64,000 nucleotides of DNA from assembly GCF_958979055.1 (NCBI RefSeq), contig NC_084888.1:4544001-4608000 (forward strand). The letters are read 5' to 3'. This stretch comes from Alnus glutinosa. Its lineage: Eukaryota; Streptophyta; Magnoliopsida; Fagales; Betulaceae. Positions within the stretch are counted from its first letter, which is position 1, and every line of letters starts with the position of its first letter. Under the pieces are notes generated by a model, which had not been told where the DNA came from, made no database searches, and saw nothing but the letters and a program-made list of their open reading frames with translations. The position numbers and the translations under genes were made by a program. Below, one piece after another: positions 1 through 11,138 of this stretch.

Positions 1-807
1 AATAATTAAATCAATTAATGATGCATTTTCTTTTAAATAACGACTAATACCTCTTCACAATGGATTTTACAGACAATATTTGAGATCGATCTTCAATGAT
101 AATTAAGGTAATTAAAACAAACTAATCATACGCAGAGGATAAAAAGATATTTTTAAAAAAGAAATCAACAAGGGAAAAAATAGATTATATACTTAGATTA
201 GAAGCACGATCATGCGTTTTTGTTTTATGAAATAAATAAATAAATAAAATGGATAGGAGGAGATGATCGATTAGAGATTGTTTTTAGAAACTTCATCTTC
301 GATCAAGACACTGGATGGCTAGAAATTTACAATAATTTTGTTGTCCGAATTATTATTAATTTAAACATAAACGCTCACTTGTTCGATGGGACACGCATTT
401 GTACACGATCGAACAGGACATATAGATGTTTTATGGTAATTGAAAAATGGGAGAAAATGAATATGCTAGTTTGACTCGTATATATCGATTGATTTTTTCG
501 ATGTAATTGTATATATATATATATCCATTTCACATTCCACATTCCACATTCGCAAGTAACGATGAAAAGAAGCAATTGAAAATTGGAAGGTGTTAGGTGG
601 GAAAGGAAGAGGCCTCCTTACCCTCTTCGCCAAACCGACTCTTCTTCTTCTTCTTCTTTCTTCTTAGAAAAAGTAAGAGGGGTGAAATCCACGCGTCTAA
701 ATAGCACCGATCCCAGATCACCACACTAGCTTCCTCTTGAAACGTCTCAGAAGCTTCCCTCGAGAAAAAGACCAAGAAAAGTGTGTGGGTAATTTGTCTC
801 TTCGTTT

Positions 808-811
<4 letters not shown>
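1..811. other. upstream spacer, no gene seen
   Basis: This is AT-rich sequence with short A/T tracts and a pyrimidine-rich stretch around 640-660. No reading frame looks like a known protein. It is probably distal promoter of the HSFB1 gene that follows. Confidence 0.5.

Positions 812-845
<34 letters not shown>
812..845. repeat. (CT)n microsatellite in HSFB1 promoter
   Basis: An uninterrupted CT dinucleotide run of about 17 units. It lies about 120 bp upstream of the TATA box, a common position for pyrimidine-rich tracts in plant promoters. Confidence 0.9.
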
Positions 846-848
<3 letters not shown>

Positions 849-922
849 GTTGGAAAGACGACTAAACTAGAATGGGCTTTGTGGGTTCCTCCATCTTTTC
901 ATTTATTGGTGCCTCTCAAAAT

Positions 923-930
923 TTCTAGAA
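923..930 (+). promoter_or_regulatory. heat shock element core
   Basis: TTCTAGAA is a perfect TTCnnGAA inverted pair. Further TTC triplets at 942-944 and 952-954 could extend it. It lies 33 bp upstream of the TATA box of HSFB1, which would fit heat-induced expression and feedback by HSF proteins. Binding is inferred. Confidence 0.55.
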
Positions 931-962
931 CCCACATAATTTTCTGGGACCTTCGTTTCCTT

Positions 963-969
963 TATATAA
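963..969 (+). promoter_or_regulatory. TATA box of HSFB1
   Basis: TATATAA is the best TATA match before the gene. It predicts transcription starting near 990-1000, which gives a leader of about 350 nt that contains both upstream ORFs. Confidence 0.65.
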
Positions 970-1027
970 GTGTAGCTTTCCCTGAACTAACGAGAAGAAC
1001 AATAATCCAGAGTTTCCACGGGAAGTT

Positions 1028-1087
1028 ATGGTATTGCTTCCAACTCAACCACGAGACCTGGTTTTCGTGCTGACCAATGGAAGCTGA
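1028..1087 (+). CDS. upstream ORF 1 in HSFB1 leader
   Basis: An ATG at 1028 opens a 19-codon frame (MVLLPTQPRD...LTNGS) ending in TGA at 1085-1087. It overlaps the start of upstream ORF 2 in another frame. The Arabidopsis HSFB1/TBF1 leader is known to carry two upstream ORFs that repress translation of the main frame. Position and number match here; function is inferred. Confidence 0.6.
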   Translation: MVLLPTQPRDLVFVLTNGS

Positions 1088-1187
1088 TAACACACGCAAG
1101 CCTTGTGTTCACTCTCGCTTCTTTCTTTCTGGGTTCTACTGCTGGGGCTGGGAGTTCTTGACCGCTCTCTTGCTTTTTAGTTGCTGA
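1077..1187 (+). CDS. upstream ORF 2 in HSFB1 leader, aromatic-rich peptide
   Basis: An ATG at 1077 opens a 36-codon frame starting MEADNTRKPC and ending FLTALLLFSC, with TGA at 1185-1187. It contains four Phe, one Tyr and two Trp between residues 15 and 27, plus another Phe near the end. The Arabidopsis HSFB1/TBF1 leader has an aromatic-rich upstream ORF that links translation to amino-acid status and immunity. There is no other ATG between this frame and the HSFB1 start at 1345, so only these two upstream ORFs precede the main frame. The peptide looks like the conserved-peptide type, but I could not run the comparison. Confidence 0.65.
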   Translation: MEADNTRKPCVHSRFFLSGFYCWGWEFLTALLLFSC

Positions 1188-1344
1188 AATCATTTCCAAT
1201 CCCAAAAGTGGGAAACAAAACGACCATACATCGTTTTTAGTTTTCATTTTGATTTGCCTTTTTTTTCTTTCTTTCTTTGTGAATAATTAAGGGGAGGAGG
1301 GAGGTCGTTTGGGTGGTTGGTGAGGGGTAAATCGGGAAGAAGAA

Positions 1345-2831
1345 ATGGCGCAAAGGTCTGTTCCGGCGCCGTTTTTGACAAAGACGTACCAGTTGGTGGA
1401 TGATCCGATCACGGACGACGTGATATCGTGGAGTGAAAGTGGCTCCACTTTTGTGGTGTGGAAGACTGCCGATTTTGCCAGGGATTTGCTGCCTAAGTAT
1501 TTCAAGCACAACAATTTCTCAAGCTTCGTTCGGCAGCTTAACACATATGTAAGTTCACATTATTTCCTTTCATGCATGATCTTCATCCATCCCATGTTGT
1601 TTTGTTTTTGCATGTTTCTTGTTTGTCTAAGATTAATTTGATCATATGCATAAACATCATCGCTCATAAACATTAATGACTGGTTTGAATTTGAATTGGA
1701 GATCAACTGGTAGGAGCGGACGTATCTAGTTGAATATTTCTTTCATTTGTTCTAGTTTCCATAGTTTTCCTGTGACACGATGATATAGAAATAGAATATT
1801 AGCAAATGGTAGAACGTCGTTGCTAAAAGTCAATATTTTATTAATTCTAGAGAGAAACTTGAAACTTCTTTGTATTTTTTCTATATCAATCATAAGTACG
1901 GTGTTACCCTTCTACAGCCCACATATATGGGGGTAGTTAAGGGCTATAGAAGTCTTTCCAAGTTATATATTAATTGGTTCTGCACTTCTGCTACTGTACG
2001 ATCGGAGTACAGGCCCCACTCTATAACTTGGAAATTTCTGGAACGACTTTATATCTTTCTGCAGATTTTTGGGCAACGCGATTTGCATGCGACACGTGTA
2101 TATTCCTTAACCATCGATCTGTTTTCCAATCTGACGGCTACAGGAAATTTACAAACAAATTCTTAAAATTTTTTCATTTAATTACTATTATTTTTTTTCA
2201 TTTTTTCTAGGGCTTTCGGAAGATCGTGCCGGACAAATGGGAGTTCGCAAACGAGAACTTCAGGCGAGAGCAGAAGGAGCTACTCTCCCAGATACGTCGC
2301 CGGAAAACTGTCACGTCGGCGCCGTCACAAGTTTCTCCCGGCGTAAAATCTGCCGGAGGCGGTCCCTCGTCGGCGTCTAACTCCGGCGAGGACATGGGTT
2401 CCACCTCCACCTCCACCTCGTCCCCGGATTCGAAGAACCCGGGGTCGGTGGAGACGACGACGGCGGCCACGGCCACGGCACTGGCCGCCGATTTATCGGA
2501 CGAGAACGAGAAACTGAGGAGGGACAACGAGATGCTGAGCTCGGAGCTGGTGCAGACGAAGCAGCAGTGCGACGAGCTGATCGCGTTTCTCACTGGGTAT
2601 CTGAAGGTGGGGCCCGATCAGATCAATCGCATGATGCGGCAAGGAAGCTGTGGGGCCAGTGGGGTTCGATCCCACGGCGACGATGATGACGACGAAAACA
2701 AAGGAGTTGAAGAAAACGGGGAGAGTTTGAAACTCTTCGGTGTTTGGTTGAAAGGGAATAGGAAGAGGGCGCGTGAGGAGAAAATTGGGTTCGGTGGGGC
2801 CCAGGGTAAGGAAATGAAGGTTTGTAATTGA
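1345..2831 (+). CDS. HSFB1: heat stress transcription factor B-1
   Basis: Two coding exons, 1345-1548 and 2211-2831, give 274 residues. The single intron splits the DNA-binding domain at the position conserved in plant Hsf genes, after QLNTY and before GFRKI. Domains: winged-helix DNA-binding domain at about residues 7-100; linker rich in Ser/Thr/Gly; HR-A/B coiled-coil trimerisation segment at about 160-205; acidic patch; the B-class repressor motif LFGVWL at 243-248; then a basic nuclear-localisation stretch [10 protein letters not shown]. The C-terminus ...KVCN resembles Arabidopsis HSFB1 (At4g36990), as does the short N-terminus before RSVPAPFL. Class B factors lack an activation domain and act as nuclear repressors or co-regulators; HSFB1/TBF1 also controls the growth-to-defence switch. 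Arabidopsis HSFB1 has about 284 residues, so the length is normal. Confidence 0.95.
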
Positions 2832-4937
2832 CGAACCAGCGCGTGCCACGTTAGCAAAAAAAAAAAAAAAAAGGAAGACAAATGAGGTGCACAGGATAAG
2901 GCCCGGTGCACTCCCTCTTTTAAATACAGCAACCGTAAGGTATATTATTTTCCGTCTTATGTGCAAAGTATAATAAGGATGACCATGGGTGGTTTTAAAT
3001 TGTATAACGTAGGTGTCATAGAGTAGTTGTCGTGGAAGGTGGAGGTCAAAGGCAAATGGGTCTCCACCATCCGTCACTGTTGAAAGGTACGATGCATTCA
3101 ATGTCTACAATTCGCACCTTCAGGTTAATTAATAACTGCATGTTATTATAATCGTTATCGTGTTGTAATTTGTAACTGTAGCTTCACAAGCTAAAATTGT
3201 AATAATAGAACGTTTTCTTGTATGATTATGTCTGATTTTGGTTTATTAAGTGTGTTTGCTATTTTTTTTTTTTTAAAAAAATATATATATATATTTTGAC
3301 ATTATATAAATATAAAAATAAATTTCTTTTAGTCACTCGCCTTTAAGCCCACTACTTAGCCGGGCCTAGGATTAACATGCCGATCGTATTGATGGGTTGC
3401 AACAATAGATCGAATCCGCAACACTCTAGTTTCATCATGTTAGATGCATGGGGTGAAAAAGTGATTGAAATCGCATGCAATACTTGTTTTGTGGGTTCTT
3501 CAGGTAATTTTTTTGGTGCAGATGTTTTGGTGGCCAATTACCTGAGGCCGATTTGAAGGTGGTGGTCAAACCACCATCTCAAGCCATATTTAGATGATAT
3601 GGCTGAATTGTCCTTAAATCCTCATGTCACCCTTCTAGGTGGTCGAACCATCCACCAAACACCTACCTAACAAATTTCCCAACAATTCATGTATTCCATT
3701 TTGGCTTTGTTGTCACGAGCTGGCCACAAAAAAGGTATCCCATAAAATACCCTCAATCTAAAGGGCAAAAATCCTTTGGGTTTCAAGTGAGATAAAAATG
3801 AATTGTTTTATGTATGGATATAATTGGTCCTTCACGCGCATCAAGCAGCACAACTCATCGTCGGATAGTGAATTCCTGCTCGGAGGGAAGCTTTGCAATG
3901 CTTTATATATTAATATTTGCGATGCCATCCTATTTACAGTAAAGTAAAAGCATGAGAATTTTATATTAAGGGTGAACATTGATCAACCAAAAAAAGGAAA
4001 CAAAGAAAAGAAAGCATGCATGATTCAATTGTTTTTAGCTTATATTCTAGCTATTAGTTTCTGACGGAAAGAAAAAAATAAAATAAAAAATTGACATTTT
4101 TAGTAGAAGCATATGTACATGAAAGAACAACTAATTATCTCCAACTGTGAAGAAATGAGAACGATAATAATATTGTTTATGCATCAATGAACCCATAAGA
4201 TGTGAAGATAATATTAATTAGAGAAACCAAAAGAAAGTAAAGTTGGATATATGGATAATCTTGAGTGATAATAATCTCAAAGGAAGGAGAGGCCTATATG
4301 GTATATATCACAACATTCTATAATAGTGGACATTGTACATGCTAGAGCACATCATAAATACAAAATCCCTTGAAGTGCTACACGTGCCGCCCACACCGCC
4401 TTCCTCCCCCACGCCATTTGTTGGGGTTTTGTTATGTGATTTTACTTGTTTTTCCTAATTTATTTAGGGCTTTTGATGCCCTCACCACCATTTATGGTGT
4501 TCTCGATCTCGAACTGGTTGCATATTGTTTTGCGGTGTTCTTTAAACTCTATATTGGTGTTTCTCCCTATTGGCTTCGATTTGACCTTTATCAATGTTTC
4601 CTCTGCCACGGTGATTCTCCTTCGGGTATATTGTTGCATGCAGTTATTTCTTTGTTGGGTTACAAAATGAGTTATTGGACCTTTCGAGGTTTATGACCTT
4701 TCTCGTGTCTCTTGACTGTGCCATTTCTGATGCGCCTTGCGGCTTTTTGTTGGGTTATATATATATATAAAGCCACACACACATCAATACACCATATAAG
4801 CAAATCCTTTAGACAGGCTGAGAGATATCAGATTTGTTCCTAGTGATGGTTTCAATTGGGCCTCTGAAGGAGTAAACAAAGTTTTTCAATAATTAATTAT
4901 ACAAATGATTAAAGCTATGAGTTCATAATGTCATAAT
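2832..4937. other. intergenic, no gene seen
   Basis: The HSFB1 3-prime flank, including a poly-A run near 2855-2871, followed by AT-rich spacer. Short frames at 3352-3537, 3758-3979 and 4370-4696 have no recognisable protein similarity. The sequence around 4370-4740 resembles decayed repeat DNA leading into the retroelement relic that follows. Confidence 0.5.
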
Positions 4938-5969
<1,032 letters not shown>

Positions 5970-5977
5970 CTACCATT

Positions 5978-6259
5978 AACCCCAAGGGGATGGCCTATTG
6001 GCTGAAGCGTTCAAAAATATTATCCCTTAAGGTCTCAAATTCAAGATTTACCAGATATTATTTCTCCTTTGGGTCAACTATTCCGATATAGTCTACGTTT
6101 TAAGACTCCATTCTTAAAGTAGCATTGGGAATGAGGCCAATGATTAGTCTGCGAATCCTGACTGGACCTCTACACTCGGTAATTGATAGTCGTGATCTAG
6201 CTTGAGGATACCCTGATAAATTTTTATTTTATTATTTTTATTTTTTAAAAAAGAAAAAA
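5978..6259 (+). mobile_element. SINE-like short retroposon
   Basis: The segment is flanked by the direct repeat CTACCATT (5970-5977 and 6260-6267) and ends in an A-rich tail directly before the right copy. Its 5-prime part (GGGGATGGCCTATTGGCTGA...GGTCTCAAATTCAAG) resembles the A-box and B-box spacing of tRNA-derived SINEs. The 8 bp duplication is short for this class and the boxes are degenerate, so the family call is tentative. Confidence 0.45.
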
Positions 6260-6383
6260 CTACCATTTCGGTGATAAATTTCCCAATCCTTACTATTCAG
6301 GAAGGGCAAACGAGTCATTTAGCAGTCAAACAAAAATCTTTAATAGTTTATATCATATATGGATTAGATATCTACTGTGAGAG

Positions 6384-7425
6384 GTGGAACGAATGGCTAT
6401 CATCTTCCACCACTTGCTACACCCGCCACACTGTTCTTCTCCACTTCCTGCTTTTTCGTCATCATCAAGGCCATTGAGGTCTCAGATCTCCTGCTCTTCC
6501 TCTTCATCATCGGCTCACATGGAACCGCACAACGAAGGGCGAACAAAGTTCAAGGCATTCCCGTATGTCTCGGCCCCACACAGAAACCTGATGGTGGATC
6601 TCGTATCAACGGTGGAGAACCGCCTGGACTCGCAGCTCCTTCCTTGCACTCTACCGCCTGATGTACAGTACTACCAGAACCAGAGTGGGACCGGCTGTGC
6701 TTCGCTTCACATCAGATCTGGCCACAAGCCCTCCCAGGTAGGTGACTTCCCCTCGGTGCTAATTTGGTTTAATTTGCTGTTTGGGTCTTAATTAATGTCT
6801 AAACTTGTATCAGATTGATTTCATATTGGGTAGCTGGATACACTGTGAGCTACCAACGGGAGCAGCACTGAACATAACAAGCCTGTCAGCCTATCTGAAA
6901 CCTTCCACCGACGCACCAAATTTCCTTTTTGAGCTCATTCAGAGCAGCCCAACATCGGTAGTTCTCATTCTCGATTTGCCTCCTCGAAAGGACCTTGTTC
7001 TCTCCCCAGACTACCTCACCAAATTCTACGAAGACACTCAGCTGGACAAACATCGTCAAACGCTTGAGAAAATCCCTGAGGTTCGACCCTATATCTCTTC
7101 GTCCCTTTACATACGTTCCCTAGTGTCTCCTACGGCTATTACGGTTCGTATTGAGACGGAGGCAAGTGGACAGGGACGCATGGAGGAGTTCATAAAAGAT
7201 CATGTAGATCCCATTGCAAAGGAAGTGCTGGGGATCTGGTTGGATCTGTGTGCTTGTGGGGAGAGAGAGGTGGGAGAGACTGAGCGAGCTTATTTGGAAA
7301 AGAGGGATGGGTTGGTTAAGAGCAGGACCATTGAGATTGATTTGGGGTCAAGCTTGCCGAGATTGTTTGGGCCAGAAGTGGCAGACCGAGTATTGGGATC
7401 CGTACGGAAGTTTTTTACTGCATGA
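6384..7425 (+). CDS. RCCR: red chlorophyll catabolite reductase, copy 1
   Basis: Exons 6384-6737 and 6814-7425 encode 321 residues (Arabidopsis ACD2/RCCR has 319). The enzyme reduces red chlorophyll catabolite to primary fluorescent catabolite with ferredoxin, working with pheophorbide a oxygenase in plastids during senescence, and it prevents photodynamic damage. The N-terminus (about 45 residues, Ser/Pro-rich, almost no acids) looks like a chloroplast transit peptide. Core signatures: FPYVSAPHRNLMVDL, PPDVQYYQNQSGT, WIHCELPTG, FELIQSSP, FYEDTQL, FGPEVADRV. By my alignment to Arabidopsis numbering, substrate-pocket Glu154 is E158 and Asp291 is D294. Position 218, which sets product stereochemistry (Phe in Arabidopsis), is V222, so a type-2 product is predicted. 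The start could also be the ATG at 6393. The intron is only 76 bp. Confidence 0.93.
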
Positions 7426-7519
7426 AAAGCTATTTTGTTCAATGTAAAGAGAAATGCTAGAACATGTAAATAAGAGTAAACCCAATAAAAGGGCCAAATC
7501 CGCAGTTTTTCTTCTTCTT

Positions 7520-7520
<1 letters not shown>

Positions 7521-7553
<33 letters not shown>
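7521..7553. repeat. poly-T tract after RCCR1
   Basis: A run of about 33 T residues just downstream of the RCCR1 stop codon. No other feature is evident before the MITE. Confidence 0.8.
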
Positions 7554-7629
7554 CATATCACAATTTTATCTATTAGAATTAACGAAAATGCTTTAGTCCT
7601 ATAACATTTACTTCAACCTTTTTATAAAT

Positions 7630-8200
7630 GAAATAATTGTACCATCAGTCCCTAGAGTATGCCATAATTACAAATCACTCCCTATTGTTTAAAAAGTTCA
7701 TTGGAGGTCATTATGGTAAACTATAATTATAAATTGATCCCTTAAGTCAAATTCCGTTAAATATTTTGACAGATTTTGTTAAATGTCACGTCACTGCCAT
7801 ATCAAACCAATAAGATGGCGATACGTGTTCATCTTAATAAAAAAATATAAATTTATTAAAAATAAATAAATAAACTTATTTTTTTTGGAAAAAAAAATTC
7901 AAAAAACAAAAAAGGGCCACCCTTTTCCTTTTTTGTTTTTTTTTTTTTTTAAAATAAGTTTATTTATTTATTTTTTAATAAATTTATTTTTTTTATTAAG
8001 ATGGACACGTGCTGCCATTTTATTGGTTTGATGTGGCGCTGACGTGATAAATAACAGAATCTGTTAAAAAATTTAATAGAATTTAACTCCAAAGATCAAT
8101 TTGTATCATAGTTACCACAAGGATCTCCCATGAACTTTTAAACCATAGAGAGTGATTTGTAATTATAACATACCTCAAGAATTAATAGTGCAATTATCCT
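7630..8200. mobile_element. Mutator-type MITE with 9 bp target duplication
   Basis: The element is bounded by perfect 9 bp direct repeats TTTATAAAT (7621-7629 and 8201-8209). Long inverted arms carry the same motifs on both sides (for example TACAAATCACTC and AAAAAGTTCATTGGAGGTC, near-complementary on the right). The centre is a large A/T palindrome. A 9 bp duplication and long terminal repeats indicate a Mutator-like transposase as mobiliser. It has no coding capacity. The element at 17911-18181 belongs to the same family. Confidence 0.85.
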
Positions 8201-8688
8201 TTTATAAATTGATGTCACTGTGTATAATTAAGAATATCTTTGGGAGGCATTTTTTATTTTAGTTTAAAAAATATTTTGACGTGACATAAAATTAAAAATT
8301 ATTAATATCTTTTTAGTAGTGCTTTGTGTTTTATGTTGTTTCGAATTTAATTATTTAAATTAATATTTTAACAAGAAAAGAAACTGGATAATAATGGTGA
8401 CCACAACAAACCACCGTTGGATTGCAATCCACTTGAATGGCTATAACGAAGTTCAAACTGTACAAGTTTGTTGGTATTATTTCAAATGCACCCCTAACTC
8501 AATGCTTATATAAATTGAAAGTATACAAGTAAATAAAAGACAGCAACACTTTTTCCTTCTCTCTTTTTAAAATAAAAATACTAACAAATAATCCAAAACA
8601 TAAAACACTCAAATTATTTTCACTTCTATATCACCAAAAAAAAAAAAAAAAAGAAGAAGAAGGAAGAAAGAAAGAAAGAAAAAGTTGA
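8201..8688. other. spacer between convergent RCCR genes
   Basis: AT-rich sequence that would hold the 3-prime ends of both RCCR transcripts. A purine-rich run (AAG/GAA) at 8640-8680 lies immediately after the RCCR2 stop. No gene was seen. Confidence 0.5.
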
Positions 8689-11138
8689 TCATGTTTTGTA
8701 AACACTTCTTATGACCCGCAAGACTCGGTCTGCCACTTCTTGGCCGAACTGCTTGGGCAAGCTAGAGCTCAAGTCCATCTCTATAGCCTTGCGTTTGATC
8801 AAGCTGTCCCTCTTTTCTAATTCTGCTCTCTCGGCCTCTCTAACCTCCCCACCCCCACCAACACACATATCCATCCAAATTCCCGCAACCTCATTAGATA
8901 TGGGACCAATGTGATCGCGTATAATTTCTTCCACACGTTCCTTTCCACCGTCCTCGCATTTTATGCTAACCAAGATTCCAGTCGGTGACACCACACCACG
9001 GAAATACAGGGATGATGAGAAGTAGGGTTGCACCTCAGGGAGTTGGCCTAGTCGTTGCCGGCGAGCCTCCAGTTGGGTGTCCTCATAGAAGGTTTTGAGG
9101 TAGTCAGGATGGCTGACAGTGTCCCTGCGAGGAATTAAGTCAAGGAAGAGGATGAAATATGTGGGGCTGCATTGCACAAGCTCGAATTGGAAGTGGGGCA
9201 CCTCCGTTGATGACTTCATGTAGCCGGCGATGTTGGTTATGTCCAAGGCACCACCGCCGGTTGGTTGCTCCAAGTGCAGCCAACTTGCCAGAACGAAATC
9301 TACCTGGTACCATGCAATACAGAGATCTTGTTCACATCCCCTTATGGCAGAAACATAGGCCAAGCAATTACATTATATATTTGAGTTTTTGCAATAAAGC
9401 AATAGGGGCGGTTCTTTTGGTCACTCCATATCAACCGACAACCGTGCAGTTACCATATTTGTATCACAAAAATATGATAAATATTGATATGATAAAATCC
9501 GAATCATTTAATTTGAAAGCAATTATTAAAACTTAAAGAATTGTACATGATAAAATATCCTAGAAATTGTATTAAAAATAAAATAAAATCTTTTTTCTTT
9601 CTTGTATAGAAGAGTAATTACAAGAAGTTTGGTACGAACTTTACCACGTTAACCCACCCTTTTCATCCTTACTTTTGTGCTACCTTAATGAGTATTGAAG
9701 CATTGGATAAGGATAAGAACAACAACAACAGCAGTAAGTGGAAAAACAGAGCAATCTGGATGAGAATTGAGAAGGAACAGATAAATCTGGATGAGAAGAA
9801 ATGATCACCTTAAGACGCTAAGAAGAAAACATGAAGATGTTGATAAGACTGTAATCAGTTCGTAAATTACTTTCTGTCAAATACCTTTGTATTATCGTTT
9901 GTGTTATCCTTGGAAAGTTGACATATAAAAATGGTTGAAATTCAGAACTGCAGCAGCAAAATCCCTTAGGTTTTTTTAATTGATCTCTCCATCTTTTTTA
10001 GTGATAAATCCATTTCAATATCTTTGCATTTTAGTGTCCAAGACTCCACATCAATTAATATGTTGGGAATCAGTCACTTCACATGGCTTAGAAAAATATG
10101 AATTGGTCACTTCATATAGAAAAGCTGCTGCCACCTACCTATAAGGAGATCTGCAAAGGAAAAAAGAAGCAAGAACGAAGGGCTAGGGGTGACAATTCGC
10201 GTTTGGTGTGGGTTCAAATTGTGTCGAAGCATTAGTCTAAAAATATATAGGAAAACCATAACCCGATTCGTTTAATTAGACAGGTTCATTCTTTTAACTA
10301 TTAACCCTTTAATTTTGTATTAAGTTCGTGTCAAATTCGCGAGTCATATAAAAAATTCATGCCATTATTTAATGTGTTGAATTCGGGTCACGTCGAAACA
10401 TGTGTATAAAACTATATAGGTCATCCAATCCCAATCCATATAATTAAATAATCCGACTCCTCAACCTCAGTCCTTTGATATTGTGTCAAAAATTACTAGC
10501 GGCCTCTCTCCGGGTGTGCCAGCAAGGGCCACTTTGATCCTTAAAATAGAAATTTGAAGAAAGGAATTCTGAGAGACAGTCAGATAACACGTGGGTGTCA
10601 CTCTTTGTTAAAGCTAGTCAGATATTTACTCCTAATTAGCACAATCACTTCTTCTAAAAAAAAAAATTAGCCCAATCACAGTAAGGCATTTTGTGAATCA
10701 TGAGCTAAAAAAACTAGGAGAAGCTCCATGTGTATGCATATAGTAATGCTAGAAACTAAAGAGGTAAAGAGAAAGAGATTAAGAGAGAGAGAGAGAGAGT
10801 ACAGGAGAGGAGTCGATGCCGCATCTAACGCAAAGAGTGCCTTGAGAAGTGCCGCTTTCGTTCTGGTAGTATTCAACATCAGGAGGGACCGAAGAAGGAA
10901 GAAGGTGAGAACCGAGGCAATTCTCCACGGCCGAGATCAGGCTGATCATTGTATCCCTGTGTGGATCTAACAGGTGTGGGAATTCCATGAGTTTCGACCC
11001 TCCCATCTTCTGGCCCATGCTGTATGGTGTTGATGAGGAAGAAGAAGAAGACAATGAATGGCAAATAAATGAAGGCCCTGCTCTTGATGTTTTTGGAGGA
11101 AGAAGATGTGGTGGTGGTGGTGATAAAGTGAAAGCCAT
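8689..11138 (-). CDS. red chlorophyll catabolite reductase, copy 2 (diverged)
   Basis: Read on the minus strand: exon 1 at 11138-10803, exon 2 at 9303-8689, 316 residues. Exon 1 begins with a Ser/Pro-rich plastid-type leader (MAFTLSPPPP...) and holds FPHLLDPHRDTM and PPDVEYYQNESGT. Exon 2 holds VDFVLASWLH, FELVQCSP, FYEDTQLEA and FGQEVADRV. Pocket residues Glu and Asp are kept (E153, D289) and the stereo-determining position is Val (V217). The splice phase and site match copy 1, but the intron is 1499 bp instead of 76, and the donor reads CCT/GTACTC, directly followed by a CT repeat. Divergence from copy 1 is high for a tandem pair (for example CELPTG versus LEQPTG), so this is an old or fast-evolving paralog. 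It could be functional or in early decay. Confidence 0.85.
10185..10500. repeat. decayed hAT-like repeat inside RCCR2 intron
   Basis: It begins TAGGGGTGACAATTCGCG, a start seen in common plant hAT-derived repeats, and contains GGGTTC/GTGTCG-type motifs. No clean target duplication was found. It accounts for part of the long RCCR2 intron. Confidence 0.35.

Noticed and set aside
593-1509. ORFs at 593-775, 783-1073, 1026-1247 and 1237-1509
   Set aside because: They overlap promoter microsatellites or HSFB1 exon 1 on the wrong strand or frame. Only the two ATG frames inside the predicted leader were kept.
1870-2210. ORFs in the HSFB1 intron
   Set aside because: They lie between a conserved donor and acceptor and show no similarity to known proteins.
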